64,000 bases of DNA from Caballeronia sp. dw_19 (GTDB lineage: Bacteria > Pseudomonadota > Gammaproteobacteria > Burkholderiales > Burkholderiaceae). Made by a program: the position numbers and the translations under genes. The stretch lies in the NCBI RefSeq assembly GCF_018449515.1, contig NZ_JAAVUQ010000006.1, forward strand, positions 62,001 through 126,000, read 5' to 3'. Every line of letters begins with the position of its first letter. Positions within the stretch are counted from its first letter, which is position 1. Positions 54,164-63,039 of the stretch are shown piece after piece. A model generated the notes under the pieces. It was not told the origin of the DNA. It was given only the letters and a program-made list of their open reading frames with translations, and did no database searches.

Positions 54164-54185
54164 GATTGGCTCTCATGAGCCAATC
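54164..54185. terminator. Hairpin between convergent genes
   Basis: A perfect 9-bp stem (GATTGGCTC with GAGCCAATC) around a 4-nt loop lies between the DUF934 gene (+) and the dehydratase gene (-). The site suits termination from both sides; a T run is lacking. Confidence 0.45.
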
Positions 54186-54327
54186 ACGCAATGCTCGCCC
54201 GCATCACGTCTCGCTGTGCGGCTGTCTTCCGTCCTGTCAGTCATGGCAGTTCTTGTCTTTCCCTGGAAGCCGAGATGTCTGAGCATTCAGGCCACGGCAA
54301 GAGCTGGCATCGAATCGCCGGAGGGTA

Positions 54328-55275
54328 TTAGAGCCATTGCTTGAGGAGCGCCAGATCGACATTGCCGCCGGAGACAATGCATACGATCGGCCCGGGCAGC
54401 GTTACCTTGCCGGCATGTGCGAGCAACCCGGCAACCGCGGCGGCGCCAGCCGGTTCCGGCATTAGCTTGCAGCGTTGCATCAGTAACTTCATCGCATCGA
54501 TGATCTGATCGTCCTCCACCAGCACGACGTCAGTGAAGCGCCGGCGCACCAGCTCGAAACAGGCTACGCCGGCACTCGGAGCCGCGAGGCCATCGGCTAT
54601 CGTGCGCACCGTCGGTAGTCGGACCGCGCTGCCAGTCTTCAGGCTTTCGTACATCGCCGGCGCGCCCGTGGGTTCGACACCAATGAGGGCCGCATTGTGC
54701 TCAAGCGCCAGCGCCGCTTTCGCGAGACCGCCCGCCATCCCCCCGCCACCAATGCCAACGAAGATCCCGGCAACATCTGGAACAGCTTCGAAAATCTCGC
54801 AGCCGAGGGACGCGTGCCCGGTCATCAGCACGTCGTCATCATAAGACGAGATATAGCTCAACCCGCGCGCAGCGGCGACGTCAAGACAATGCTGGGCAGC
54901 TTCCTGCGGGGTGCCGTGCAGGATAACCTCTGCTCCGTATTCCCTGGTTGCATGCACCTTGGTCGGATTCGCCATCGCGGCCATCACGACAACCGTCCGG
55001 ATGCCGAGGATCGACCCTGCATAAGCCAATCCTTGCGCCGCGTTGCCGGCAGAAAACGTAATGACACCCGCAGCGCGCTGCTCGTCCGACAGCGACATGA
55101 GCGCCCACAGCATGCCGCGTGGCTTGTACGATCCGGTCTTCTGGAAGAGTTCGGCCTTGAGGTAGATGTCGCGTCCCGCTAGCCGGGAAAGGGCCTGGGA
55201 ATGCCATAGCGGCGTCTGGTGTATGTACGGGGCAATGGCCGTCCTTGCCTTCATAATCTCGTCAATCGAAAGCAT
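54328..55275 (-). CDS. Threonine-dehydratase-like PLP enzyme
   Basis: This 315-residue fold-type II PLP enzyme has PLP lysine K51 in FQKTGSYKPRG, the N-loop SAGNAAQGLAYA, glycine-rich phosphate loop GIGGGGMAGG, and PEPAGAAAVAGLL. There is no C-terminal ACT regulatory domain, so it is the catabolic type. Relatives include threonine/serine dehydratase, hydroxyectoine-pathway EutB and beta-hydroxyaspartate dehydratase BhcB. The ATG at 55275 has GGAGAAC upstream. Its upstream neighbour, 33 nt away, encodes an ornithine-cyclodeaminase-family protein, as in eutBC and bhcBD. I infer dehydration of a beta-hydroxy amino acid to an enamine/imine. Confidence 0.88.
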   Translation of the reverse strand: MLSIDEIMKARTAIAPYIHQTPLWHSQALSRLAGRDIYLKAELFQKTGSYKPRGMLWALMSLSDEQRAAGVITFSAGNAAQGLAYAGSILGIRTVVVMAAMANPTKVHATREYGAEVILHGTPQEAAQHCLDVAAARGLSYISSYDDDVLMTGHASLGCEIFEAVPDVAGIFVGIGGGGMAGGLAKAALALEHNAALIGVEPTGAPAMYESLKTGSAVRLPTVRTIADGLAAPSAGVACFELVRRRFTDVVLVEDDQIIDAMKLLMQRCKLMPEPAGAAAVAGLLAHAGKVTLPGPIVCIVSGGNVDLALLKQWL

Positions 55276-55308
55276 GAAATGGTTCTCCTTGGTTAAGGTC
55301 AAGTTGCA

Positions 55309-56295
55309 TCAAAATTCCATGCGGGCGCCGAGATTTCGTCTCCCCGCTTCCAGATACAAATGCCGCGCGCAGATCAGGTCCTGAACCGGGATGCCGAGCG
55401 ACTTGTAGAGGGTGATCTCGTGATCCGCAAGCCTGCCCGATTTTCGGCCCAGCAGAACCTCGCCAATCTCGCCGGCGATGTGCTCGTGCGTGACGCGGCC
55501 GTCCTCCTGCGCCGCCAGGAATTCCCCGCCTTGCAGAATCGTGGAAGGCTTGTAGTCGACGAAAAAACGCGACATCGCGACCGCGTCGCTATCGATTTCC
55601 CGAGCAGTCGCGACACTGGAACCGACCACGTTCAGATGCGCGCCCGGCGTGATCCACTGGCCTTCGAGAATGGGCTCGAGCGCGGCCGTCACCGTGCAGA
55701 TCAGACTGGCGCCGGCTACTGCGGCCTTGACCGTGGAAACGACTTCGAACGATGCATCGACGAATTGCATTGCCTCACGCACGAACATCTCGGCCCGCTC
55801 ACGCGAGCGACCCCAGACGCGTACCCGTCTGAGCGGCCTGACGATCGACATCGCCCGCAGATGCTGCAGCGCCTGCTCTCCGTAGCCGAGGATTGCAAGA
55901 TCGTCCGCATCCGGCCGGGCCAGGAGACGAGTGGCAAGTCCACTCGCCGCCGCGGTACGGATCGCGGTCACTTCGCCCCCGTGCACGATCGCGACCGGCG
56001 CGCCGCTCTCGGTGTCGAACAGCAAAATCGCGCCCTGATGCGACTGCATCCCACGCGCTCCGTTCTCGGGATAGACAGCGGTCACTTTCGCCCCGAAGCA
56101 GTCCGGGTCCGATACGGCTCCCGGCATGAAGCCAAGGCAGCGCCCCCGGTCACCGGGCAGCCCAACGATCCAGCGCGGGGGCTGAATCGTCTGGCCCGCC
56201 GAAGTCGCGCGCATCGCCTCCTCCATGAGGGCGATACAAGCGGCCATCGGCAGCAGTTCGCGGACAAGTGCCCGGCCGATCACACACAACTCCAT
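55309..56295 (-). CDS. Ornithine cyclodeaminase / mu-crystallin family imine reductase
   Basis: This 328-residue protein has the family lysine K70 (FGAKVTAVYPENG), the arginine in GEVTAIRTAAASGLAT, and the NAD(P) fold with GYGEQA at 137-142 followed by a WGRSRERAE-type segment. Family members include ornithine cyclodeaminase, alanine dehydrogenase, ketimine reductase, EutC and iminosuccinate reductase BhcD. Paired with the dehydratase downstream, it would reduce the imine produced to an amino acid before it hydrolyses. The ATG at 56295 is chosen over a start 16 codons upstream by its family-like N-terminus. The true substrate is unknown. Confidence 0.88.
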   Translation of the reverse strand: MELCVIGRALVRELLPMAACIALMEEAMRATSAGQTIQPPRWIVGLPGDRGRCLGFMPGAVSDPDCFGAKVTAVYPENGARGMQSHQGAILLFDTESGAPVAIVHGGEVTAIRTAAASGLATRLLARPDADDLAILGYGEQALQHLRAMSIVRPLRRVRVWGRSRERAEMFVREAMQFVDASFEVVSTVKAAVAGASLICTVTAALEPILEGQWITPGAHLNVVGSSVATAREIDSDAVAMSRFFVDYKPSTILQGGEFLAAQEDGRVTHEHIAGEIGEVLLGRKSGRLADHEITLYKSLGIPVQDLICARHLYLEAGRRNLGARMEF

Positions 56296-56481
56296 TTCGA
56301 TACTCCTTCTCTCGAGAAAACAAGACCGCTTGTTGGGAGACAAAACGGGCTTTCGAACCCAAAGACGAGGCCGTGCTTATTCGTCCCTGCTTGAATCGGT
56401 CCGCCGCATACCGGAAAAATTCAAGCGTGCGTCCTGTCAAATGCTTCAATGCTCGCGGATCATGGGTGTCGGAATCATCGA

Positions 56482-57195
56482 TCAACGACCCTGCGGCTTG
56501 AGGAAATACAGCAAGCGGCTTTCAAGTCTCCGGAACGCCCATACGAGCGCGAACGCAATGACCGCGTAGAGCAGCGCAGCAATGCCAAACGCCTGGAAAG
56601 GTTCATAGGTTGCGGAATTAACATCGCGCGCCACTTTCAGGATGTCCGGTATCGTCGCGGTGAAGGCGAGCGTGGTGGCGTGCAGCATCAGGATCACTTC
56701 ATTGCCGTAGGCTGGCAACGCGCGCCGTAGCGCGGATGGCAGCACGATGCGCGAATAGAGCGTGAAGCGCGACATGCCGAAGGCTTTGGCTGCCTCCACT
56801 TCTCCATGTGCAGTGGCCTTGATCGCGCCGGCAAAAATGGCCGTGGTATAGGCGCATTCGTTGAGCATGAAGGCCAACAGCGTACAGTTCATCGCATCGC
56901 GGAAGAATGCGTTGAACAACACGTGCGAACGCACGGCCTGCAGGCTGTAGAGTCCGGTATAGCACAGCAGCAATTGCACATAGAGCGGCGTGCCCCGGAA
57001 CACATAGGTGTAAAGCCGGACAGGCATCGAAACGAACTTGTTGCGCGACGTGCTGGCGACCGCGAGCGGCACCGCAAGGCAAAAGCTCAGAAAGATCGAT
57101 GCGACGAGCAGCCAGAGCGTGACCACGAATCCCGAGAGCCGGTAACCATCGGTGTACAGATAATTTTTCCAATACTCGTGTACCAGTTCAATCAC
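56482..57195 (-). CDS. Polar amino acid ABC transporter permease, HisM type
   Basis: This 237-residue inner-membrane permease has about five helices. The EAA loop GEVEAAKAFGMSRFTLYSRIVLPSALRRALPAYGNE and the YVFRGTPLYVQLLLCYTGLY segment identify the histidine/lysine/arginine/ornithine group. The GTG at 57195 overlaps the preceding stop codon by 4 nt and has GAGGAG upstream, so it is the likely start. It forms the channel with the HisQ-type partner. Confidence 0.92.
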   Translation of the reverse strand: MIELVHEYWKNYLYTDGYRLSGFVVTLWLLVASIFLSFCLAVPLAVASTSRNKFVSMPVRLYTYVFRGTPLYVQLLLCYTGLYSLQAVRSHVLFNAFFRDAMNCTLLAFMLNECAYTTAIFAGAIKATAHGEVEAAKAFGMSRFTLYSRIVLPSALRRALPAYGNEVILMLHATTLAFTATIPDILKVARDVNSATYEPFQAFGIAALLYAVIAFALVWAFRRLESRLLYFLKPQGR

Positions 57196-57881
57196 GGCGC
57201 CACTCTCCTCACGCCCGCCGAATAGTGCTTTTCCAGCCACACAAGGACGATGTTCGATACGGTCGTAATCGCGAGATAGATCGCACCCGCGGTTACCGCG
57301 AAGAAGAAAAAGTCCAGGGTATTCTTCGCGGCGTCCTGCGAAACCTTTACAACGTCGACCAGTCCGATGATGGAGACTAGCGCGGTGGCCTTCACTATCA
57401 CTTGCCAGTTGTTGCCAATACCTGGCAGTGCGAAGCGAATCATCTGGGGAAACATCACCCGATTGAATACCTGCCACGGCGACATGCCGCACGCATACCC
57501 CGCTTCGATCTGCCCACGAGGAACCGACATGAAGGCGCCGCGAAACGTTTCGGTAAAGTACGCGCCGTAGATGAAGCCCAAGGTCATGACACCCGAAACG
57601 AACGGATCGACACTGATCGATTCGATCCCCAGCGCGTCCGTCATCCGGTTCAGCTGTATCTGAATGCTGTAGAAAAGCAGCAGCATGAGCACAAGGTCGG
57701 GAACAGCGCGAATCAGCGTCGTGTAGGTCATGCCGGCGACGTTACAAGCGCGGTTCCGCGATAGCTTCGCTGCTGCCCCCAGCAATCCGAGAGCGAACGA
57801 AACTGCCAGCGCCAGCAACGCGAGCGCAAGCGTTTCGTACGTTCCGGCGAGTAGCTGCGAACCATAACCTTCGAACAGCAT
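57192..57881 (-). CDS. Polar amino acid ABC transporter permease, HisQ type
   Basis: This 229-residue permease has about five helices, TTLIRAVPDLVLMLLLFYSIQI near residue 53, and the EAA loop GQIEAGYACGMSPWQVFNRVMFPQMIRFALPGIGNNWQV. It is overlapped by the HisM gene. The transporter presumably uses the binding protein at 62269-63039. No ATPase gene for it is present in the window. Confidence 0.92.
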   Translation of the reverse strand: MLFEGYGSQLLAGTYETLALALLALAVSFALGLLGAAAKLSRNRACNVAGMTYTTLIRAVPDLVLMLLLFYSIQIQLNRMTDALGIESISVDPFVSGVMTLGFIYGAYFTETFRGAFMSVPRGQIEAGYACGMSPWQVFNRVMFPQMIRFALPGIGNNWQVIVKATALVSIIGLVDVVKVSQDAAKNTLDFFFFAVTAGAIYLAITTVSNIVLVWLEKHYSAGVRRVAP

Positions 57882-57987
57882 GACCGTCTTCCTTCATTGT
57901 TTGTTGTTGCGTGCGCCCGATTCGCGCATCCCAAACTGAACCTCGGCCCGCGCCGCCCTCGACTGCATCGATTCACGCCACCCGTCA

Positions 57988-59103
57988 TCACGCACCGGAT
58001 TTCTCGCTCAATGCAGCGAGCGCACGCTCCCACGTATTGCGGGTTCGCTGCCACGCAACGGCGCCCCAATCCGGGTCCGCCGGCACGAATGCCTCGAACA
58101 GTGAGCGGCTGATCTGTTTGCCGAGCGAGTCGCGAGGATCGCCATACAGATGCAGCCAGTGATCGTTGCGCAACGCCGTATGCACGCGCTCCTCGGGATA
58201 CGTGCCGCATTCGATCACGAGCTGCATCAGGCGCGTGTCTGGAAGCGCTTCGAGTAACGCTTGAGACGTATAGCCGACCGCACGCGCGACCACGCCGGTC
58301 TGGTTCGTAGCCGCGTCAGGATCGGTGAACACTTCGTATAGCCACGGGCCGTACAGTGCCTCCGCGTCAGCCAGCGCTGGATACCGCGACCTCGCGATCG
58401 CCAGTAGCATCGGATGGCCGAACGCGCCTGCGCCGGTATGCAGGTCGAATGCGATGGCCGCTTCGGCTGGCCGCAGGAAGCGTTCGACGATTTCACGCAG
58501 CGTCCGGTTCGACCACGCGGGTCTCTGACCACCGTAGTAGAGGCCGTCGGCGTGCGCGTACTGGCCCGCGCCGGCGATCGCCTGATACTCGGCCCATCCG
58601 AGTGACTGCAGATGAGCGGCGAGCAATTCGTCGCTACGGCGCCGCCCGGGGCCGTCGAAGTCGCGGCACGTATAGACTTCATGGATCGTTTCGTAGCGCG
58701 AATTACGGGGCAACGGGTTGTCGAAGTCAAGGTAATTACGATTCAGGTCGATGTTGTCCTCGTTGACACGCCTCACCCAGGCCGTGCCCCACGGGTTGAT
58801 CAAGTGAATCATCAGCACGGCGACATCTTCCGGAAGCTCGCGCGTCGCTAGCTCATGCAGCCACTCTGTCTGGCAGACGGAGCCGTAATACCCCTCGACC
58901 CCGTGGGTGCCCGAAATCGTCACCAAGACACGGCGCGCGGTTGGCGCACCCAGCCACGCGACATCCGTCGCCAATGTCTCGTCAGCCGGCCCCTTGAGGG
59001 GATGGACATACGAAGTCAGCGTCGCGCCCGCTGCGTTCGCCGCTTCCAGAAACTGCATTCGCTGCGCTTCGAAATGCGCTTGAACAGGAAATCCGTGCCT
59101 CAT
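57988..59103 (-). CDS. DUF2817 / M14-like zinc carboxypeptidase
   Basis: This 371-residue protein shows M14 metallopeptidase features. A zinc motif H67-x-x-E70 lies in SGTHGVEGYYG, the substrate-binding DLNRN is near residue 119 (NIDLNRNYLDF), a further histidine is in AFDLHTGAG, and IECGTYP lies near the C-terminus. No signal peptide is present, so it is cytoplasmic. DUF2817 proteins are uncharacterised to my knowledge; the related M14 branch contains aspartoacylase and succinylglutamate desuccinylase. The ATG at 59103 follows GAGG. Encoded first in the region F run, it may release the amino acid from a peptide or N-acyl form. Confidence 0.82.
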   Translation of the reverse strand: MRHGFPVQAHFEAQRMQFLEAANAAGATLTSYVHPLKGPADETLATDVAWLGAPTARRVLVTISGTHGVEGYYGSVCQTEWLHELATRELPEDVAVLMIHLINPWGTAWVRRVNEDNIDLNRNYLDFDNPLPRNSRYETIHEVYTCRDFDGPGRRRSDELLAAHLQSLGWAEYQAIAGAGQYAHADGLYYGGQRPAWSNRTLREIVERFLRPAEAAIAFDLHTGAGAFGHPMLLAIARSRYPALADAEALYGPWLYEVFTDPDAATNQTGVVARAVGYTSQALLEALPDTRLMQLVIECGTYPEERVHTALRNDHWLHLYGDPRDSLGKQISRSLFEAFVPADPDWGAVAWQRTRNTWERALAALSEKSGA

Positions 59104-59778
59104 GTGCTCCTCTTGTCGAGATAAATAACCTTCAATACCGTGGATCGACCTCTTACGTCCCGTGTCTGTTGCGCTTGCGGCCATACCGGCCGGCAAGCGG
59201 CTCAGGGAGTCGTCATTCGTGTGGCAAACCCGGTTGGCGCCCAGAAGTCGGGCAGCGATGCTACAGGGCGATCCATCGCACCTGTTTGAGCGACTCGCGT
59301 GGAATCGCGTGGCGCATGCAGCGTTCGTCAGCGCCGAATGCTTAGACCGAGGCGCGTTCGCCAAGACCGCCAAATGCTCGCCGGCAACCTTCCGGCTCCC
59401 TTCTTGACAGAACCAGCGATCGATCGACATTGTGTCTTTGCGAGCCGCATGCGTAGACCTACGTCGCCTTATGTAGCCTTATCTCTTGCCATGCGGAAAA
59501 GCCCAACCGGATGATCGAAAATAGCTACCTGCAACCCGTGCAGCATCACATACGCTGCCAGCAAAAAAAGAGGTCAAGCCGGAGCATTCATCAAGAATAA
59601 CGACTTGCCCCATCTTTGTTTTTGGCTTATTTAACAGCAGTACATGCAATGTTTTCCTTTAAAAAAGCATAATGAAATTGCTGGGAAAATAATAGATGTC
59701 GAGTCCTGTTCGTTCGTTTAGACTATCTAAACTAACTGTGGTGTATGTTGTTCGTCATTTTGTAGAAGAGGTAAAAGA
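59104..59778. promoter_or_regulatory. Divergent spacer before the LysR gene
   Basis: These 675 nt lie between the DUF2817 start (-) and the LysR start (+). Short open frames on + are not recognisable. The distal half, about 59580-59760, is AT-rich and contains the inverted repeat at 59716-59732, so it should hold the LysR promoter and perhaps the operon promoter. Confidence 0.5.
59716..59732. promoter_or_regulatory. LysR-type inverted repeat
   Basis: GTTTAG and CTAAAC, 5 nt apart, form a perfect inverted repeat centred about 55 nt before the LysR ATG. It is a suitable autoregulatory site. A similar sequence occurs at 63203-63219 upstream of the binding-protein gene. Confidence 0.5.
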
Positions 59779-60720
59779 ATGAGTACGCTTCCGCCATTGC
59801 GCGCGCTGCAAATCTTCGAAATAGTCGGCAGGAGCGGTGGAGTAGTGGAAGCGGCGAAGCGGCTTGGCATCTCGGCAGGCGCAGTCAGCCAGCAGATGAA
59901 GTTGCTTGAGGACGCGCTTGGCTTGCATTTGATGCAGAAAGAAGGCAAGCGGCTACGTCTTACCCCAGCGGGGCGCCAATTCCATGAAAGCTGCTCGGCC
60001 GCGTTCGAAGGTTTACGCGCCGCGCATGCACAGGTCGAACGATCGAGGAACATGCTTAACCTGAGCATCAGTGCGCTGCCGTCCATGTTGTCGAAATGGC
60101 TTTCAAAGCGCGTGCTGGAATGGCAAGCGAAGCACCCCGAGCTGAGCGTTTATCTCGACGGCTCGCATTCAGAACCTGTGCCGGAGGGACATGAATTTGA
60201 TTTCCGCATCAGTTACGGTGATCGGGTCGCCAGTATGGACAACGCCGTCGAATTGTTCCGCGACAGCGTGGTGCCCGCATGCAGTCCGCAACTACTGGAA
60301 GGCCGGGATCCAATCGGGAAGCCGGCCGATATTCTCGAGTACCCGCTGATTTCAGTGGACTGGGGCCCGAAGTTCGTCTCGCCGCCAATGTGGCGAGACT
60401 GGTTTGACGCCAATCATGTTGACAGCGGAGAACTCGATGACAAAAGGCGAGTCTTCACACTAGCGAGCGTTGCGATCCAAGCGGCTATTGATGGCCAGGG
60501 TTTTGTGCTTGCGCAATATTCGCTAATCCGCGATGACCTTGCCGCCGGCCGCCTGGTCGTACCGCTGCCGACCGGATTGTCGTTACCTTGGCCTTACTTC
60601 TTGACCTGGAAGTCGAACACCTTCGACAGGCAGCATTGCCGCAGCTTTCATCGGTGGATTCTGACCCATAGCAAGGAGCAGCAGCAGATCAACGACTGCA
60701 TGCTGCGCACGCCGGACTAG
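59779..60720 (+). CDS. LysR family regulator, GcvA-like
   Basis: This 313-residue protein has the GcvA-type N-terminus (LPPLRALQIFEIVGRSGGVV, EAAKRLGISAGAVSQQMKLL, EDALGLHLMQKEGKRLRLT) and a full effector domain with FDFRISYGD, WRDWFDANHV and an AIDGQGFVLAQ segment. GAGG precedes the ATG. Lying between the catabolic run and the porin and binding-protein genes, it is the likely regulator of region F. Confidence 0.9.
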   Translation: MSTLPPLRALQIFEIVGRSGGVVEAAKRLGISAGAVSQQMKLLEDALGLHLMQKEGKRLRLTPAGRQFHESCSAAFEGLRAAHAQVERSRNMLNLSISALPSMLSKWLSKRVLEWQAKHPELSVYLDGSHSEPVPEGHEFDFRISYGDRVASMDNAVELFRDSVVPACSPQLLEGRDPIGKPADILEYPLISVDWGPKFVSPPMWRDWFDANHVDSGELDDKRRVFTLASVAIQAAIDGQGFVLAQYSLIRDDLAAGRLVVPLPTGLSLPWPYFLTWKSNTFDRQHCRSFHRWILTHSKEQQQINDCMLRTPD

Positions 60721-60757
60721 ACGGCGAACGCAGCGCTCAGCCAGGCCCGCTTGCCAA

Positions 60758-61927
60758 TCAGAAGCTGTGACGCATGCCGACTCTGGCAACGAACTGCTTG
60801 TCACCTGATGAAGGCGACGCCGTGTCGGGATTAGCGGCAACGTCCAGTCCGGTGCCGGCCAGATTCGAACCGCTAATCAACTTGAGATAGGCACCCTGAA
60901 TATACACATCCGTGCGCTTCGAGATATTGAGGTCGGCCATCAAGCCGGCCTGATGATATTTCGCTTTCGCGCTATTGCCCGATGTACCGTCGTACGTGGC
61001 CTGCGTGTAGGTATACATGCCGCCGACGAATAGCGAAGGCGTCAACTGATACTTGGCATTGAACTCGAAGTTATTGAATTTGATCGACGACGCCGCACCG
61101 ATCGTTGGACTTGGCGAAAGTGTCGCGTACTGCGTCGCGGTTGGTTGCGACAAATCGGTGTTCGTGAATACAAATCCCAATGTTACTGGCGCAATCGTAT
61201 AGTTGATGCCTACACCATAGATTCGTTGGCGGTTGGCAGTCCAGCTACCGTCTGGATTGCCGTTGGGGCCAATCGCTACGGCTCCGTTAGTTCCGTCGTT
61301 AGGGTTGTCGACATTCAGGTATGCAGCAGCGACGCTCAACGGACCGTTGGTGTAATGTGCGCCAATACTTTCGGCACGGTTCATGGCGAAGCCGGTGGAG
61401 TTGCTGAATGCATAAGCGCCCCCAAACGAGAAACCACGATAGTCGAGGCTCGTGTACTTGATCGCGTTATTGAGACGGAACGTATTGTTCGTGTTGTCGT
61501 TATCATAGGGATGGGCGAATAGCGTGCTGCCCCAGCTGCCGTTGACAGTGAGCGGACTCAGAAAGTCGACGAGCGAGTCATATTGCCGCCCGAACGTCAA
61601 CTCCCCCAGTTTCGAACTAGACAGTCCGACAAAGGCTTGGCGGCCAAATGCTTGTCCCTCTTGCCCAAACTTTCCGTTGTCTACGTTGAAACCCGATTCA
61701 AGGTCGAAAATCGCGCGCACACCACCACCCAGATCCTCTGTTCCCTTCAAGCCCCAGCGCGAACCGACTTCGTCTCCACTGGATAATGCGTAGAGGCTAT
61801 GCCCTCCTGCATTGCTCGTATAATCAAGCCCTTCGTCGATCAAACCGTACAGCGTGACGCTGCTTTGCGCATGAGCAGCACTGGTAATTGCGCTCACCGC
61901 GCACATAGCCAATAACGATTTCTTCAC
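60758..61927 (-). CDS. OmpC-type trimeric porin
   Basis: This porin of about 389 residues has signal peptide KKSLLAMCAVSAITSAAHA, mature QSSVTLYGLIDEG and a terminal RHSF. ATGs lie at 61951 and 61933, but GGAG at 61934-61937 is directly against the second, while the GTG at 61927 is 6 nt from it and gives the MKK start seen in other porins. I therefore choose the GTG, with moderate certainty. Loops differ from the other three porins. It probably admits the amino compound taken up by region F. Confidence 0.9.
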   Translation of the reverse strand: MKKSLLAMCAVSAITSAAHAQSSVTLYGLIDEGLDYTSNAGGHSLYALSSGDEVGSRWGLKGTEDLGGGVRAIFDLESGFNVDNGKFGQEGQAFGRQAFVGLSSSKLGELTFGRQYDSLVDFLSPLTVNGSWGSTLFAHPYDNDNTNNTFRLNNAIKYTSLDYRGFSFGGAYAFSNSTGFAMNRAESIGAHYTNGPLSVAAAYLNVDNPNDGTNGAVAIGPNGNPDGSWTANRQRIYGVGINYTIAPVTLGFVFTNTDLSQPTATQYATLSPSPTIGAASSIKFNNFEFNAKYQLTPSLFVGGMYTYTQATYDGTSGNSAKAKYHQAGLMADLNISKRTDVYIQGAYLKLISGSNLAGTGLDVAANPDTASPSSGDKQFVARVGMRHSF

Positions 61928-62268
61928 TTTCATCTCCGATTGGAAAGTCATCCGATTAACAAGATCTGATTAACAAGGTCAGTTCAACGACAGGCAAAAT
62001 GGCGGACATGCAAACGCGCTCGGCGTCTCGACTAACCGACGTCAGAAGCCATCAGTTGCATCCGGGCGATATTCTTTCGACAGGTGACGGACAAAATGAG
62101 GCCCGTCGCGCGGTAAAGCGTTGAATGTTTGGCCGTCGGTCGATCGGCCTGGCCCACGGAAGGACGCCCGAAGCAGCGCAGGGGTGCCGGAACGGTCTCG
62201 GTACAAATCAATCCAGCATTATTTCCAAATTAAAATCGCGATACTAAAAATTACCGGCATGTCCCATT
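61928..62268. other. Spacer between the binding-protein and porin genes
   Basis: These 341 nt hold no recognisable gene. They contain the direct repeat at 61954-61977 and probably the porin promoter. Confidence 0.5.
61954..61977. repeat. Direct repeat GATTAACAAG, 14-bp period
   Basis: Two exact 10-bp copies (61954-61963, 61968-61977) lie 27-50 nt upstream of the porin start. Direct repeats near one to one-and-a-half helical turns apart can be regulator half-sites. Confidence 0.55.
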
Positions 62269-63039
62269 TCAATGATTCAAAATATCGAAATCAAAATATC
62301 GATGCTCGATTTTCTGATATGTTCCATCCTTGATTATTCCGGCAATTGCCTGATTGATTTTTTCGCGTAGCGCGGGTTCATCTTTACGCAGCCCGATACC
62401 AACACCGTTGCCGAGCGTCTTCGGATCGGTAATCGGATCGCCCAGGAACGCGAGTTCCTTGCCCTGTGGCGTCTTCAAAAACTGGCTGCCGGAAATCATA
62501 TCGGTCAATGTCGCGTCGATGCGCCCGGACCGAAGATCGACATAAACCTCCTGCTGATCGGCATAGGAGACAACATTTACGCCTGCAGGCGCCCAATACG
62601 CCTTTGCATAAGCTTCCTGTGTCCCGCCCTGGTTGACGCCAATACTCTTTCCCTTCAGCGACTGGATAGTGGGGCGGATGGTGCTTCCTTGCTTACCTAT
62701 CAGGCCGCTCGGCGTGCTGTATACAGATGTCGAGAACGCTATCTGTTCTTCGCGCTTCGGCGTGATCGACATGGCGGAAAGTATTGCATCGAATTTGCGT
62801 CCCTGTAACGCCGGGATGATTCCGTCGAACGCCGTTTCGATCCAGATACATTTAACATTAAGACGCTGGCATATTTCGTTGCCTAAATCGATATCGAAAC
62901 CTGCCAGTTGCCCGGACGACGCCTTTGATTCGAACGGGGGGTAAGTTGGATCCACGCCAAATCGAAGCTCACCGGCATTATTGGCGTGCGCACAAAATGC
63001 GGTCATCCAGATCACCAGACCAGCAAATACCCTTTTCAT
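62269..63039 (-). CDS. Amino acid ABC transporter periplasmic binding protein
   Basis: This 256-residue family 3 solute-binding protein has a signal peptide (MKRVFAGLVIWMTAFCAHA). The mature part shows ELRFGVDPTYPPFESK, QLAGFDIDLGNEICQRLNVKC (the family signature), DAILSAMSITPKREEQIAFS and GIGLRKDEPALREKINQAI. This matches lysine/arginine/ornithine/histidine-type binding proteins. The ATG at 63039 follows AGAGGA. It is in the same direction as the HisQ/HisM permeases 5 kb away and is probably their binding protein. Confidence 0.92.
   Translation of the reverse strand: MKRVFAGLVIWMTAFCAHANNAGELRFGVDPTYPPFESKASSGQLAGFDIDLGNEICQRLNVKCIWIETAFDGIIPALQGRKFDAILSAMSITPKREEQIAFSTSVYSTPSGLIGKQGSTIRPTIQSLKGKSIGVNQGGTQEAYAKAYWAPAGVNVVSYADQQEVYVDLRSGRIDATLTDMISGSQFLKTPQGKELAFLGDPITDPKTLGNGVGIGLRKDEPALREKINQAIAGIIKDGTYQKIEHRYFDFDILNH

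Noticed and set aside
54328-59103. Complete ectoine degradation operon
   Set aside because: The EutB/EutC-like pair and amino acid permeases fit, but the ectoine hydrolase (M24), DoeB-type deacetylase and transporter ATPase are missing.
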